From positions 1 through 55,692 of the forward strand of contig JAPLHB010000066.1 in NCBI GenBank assembly GCA_026389845.1: a stretch of 55,692 bases of DNA. The letters are read 5' to 3'. The translations under genes and the position numbers were made by a program. Numbering within the stretch: the first letter of the stretch is position 1; the number at the start of each line of letters is the position of its first letter. Source of the DNA: Chloroflexota bacterium (GTDB lineage Bacteria > Chloroflexota > Anaerolineae > CG2-30-64-16). Below the pieces are notes generated by a model. That model ran no database searches and was not told the DNA's origin. It worked only from the letters and a program-made list of their open reading frames with translations. This document shows, piece by piece, positions 55,670 to 55,692 of this stretch.

Positions 55670-55692
55670 ATGATCAGCGTGGAAAACCGCGA
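55670..55692 (+). CDS. Start of a truncated gene
   Basis: An ATG preceded by CGGAGGAAAGG encodes MISVENR before the window ends. MISVEN is a frequent start of ABC transporter ATP-binding proteins, but seven codons cannot establish this. Confidence 0.45.

Noticed and set aside
1..55692. tRNA or rRNA genes
   Set aside because: I looked for T-arm GTTCRAATC-type and rRNA-like segments and saw none; a covariance scan would be decisive.

Overview
The window looks like a GC-rich chromosome fragment of a Chloroflexota bacterium (Anaerolineae or Ardenticatenales-like). This is an inference from three things: lipoprotein binding proteins with long Ala/Pro/Thr linkers, a pan operon with an attenuator-type leader, and very dense small palindromic repeats between genes. 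No rRNA, tRNA or CRISPR array was recognised.

Layout. 0-0.8 kb: a phosphatase-family C-terminus and an acyl carrier protein. 0.9-4.5 kb (-): a CUT1 sugar ABC importer (binding protein plus two permeases, no ATPase). 4.7-9.3 kb (+): a complete diversity-generating retroelement (DGR). It has a NACHT NTPase with a C-terminal FGE-sulfatase/C-type-lectin-fold domain carrying the variable repeat (VR), then the reverse transcriptase, an Avd accessory protein and the template repeat (TR). Every VR/TR difference in the 72-base core falls on a template adenine. 9.9-12 kb (+): an RHH protein overlapping a membrane protein gene, and an antitoxin-like gene overlapping an HNH endonuclease gene. 12.2-16.8 kb (-): two acyl-CoA synthetases and a metallo-beta-lactamase hydrolase. 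16.9-22.6 kb (-): galE, then a Ugp-like glycerol-3-phosphate importer with a GDPD phosphodiesterase. 22.8-34.5 kb (mostly +): an accessory stretch with a glycosyltransferase, a SpoIIE phosphatase with an integrase-like N-terminus, two integron-type attC sites with cassette-like genes, gene stubs, a VOC gene between 96-bp inverted repeats, higBA, ywbE-rho, a broken acetyltransferase and a methyltransferase. 34.6-41.1 kb (-): a lipoprotein, the pantothenate/CoA operon panB-panE-panC-panD-coaX behind an attenuator leader, and a YitT-type membrane protein. 41.4-49.6 kb: a phosphoesterase, a thioredoxin-TPR co-chaperone, a bactofilin-like membrane protein, a NarL-type two-component system and a DUF7000-like protein. 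49.8-55 kb (+): a type III-like restriction-modification system whose Res subunit is split into helicase and nuclease frames. The window ends in the first codons of another gene.

How it fits together. The metabolic blocks (sugar and glycerol-phosphate uptake, fatty acid activation, pantothenate to 4'-phosphopantothenate, and acyl carrier protein, which carries a pantothenate-derived group) are ordinary. The accessory blocks are defence and diversification: the DGR, restriction-modification, toxin-antitoxin-like pairs and integron cassettes. Throughout, small palindromes have inserted between and even inside genes, in at least two cases with visible target duplications, and short tandem repeats often start right after stop codons.
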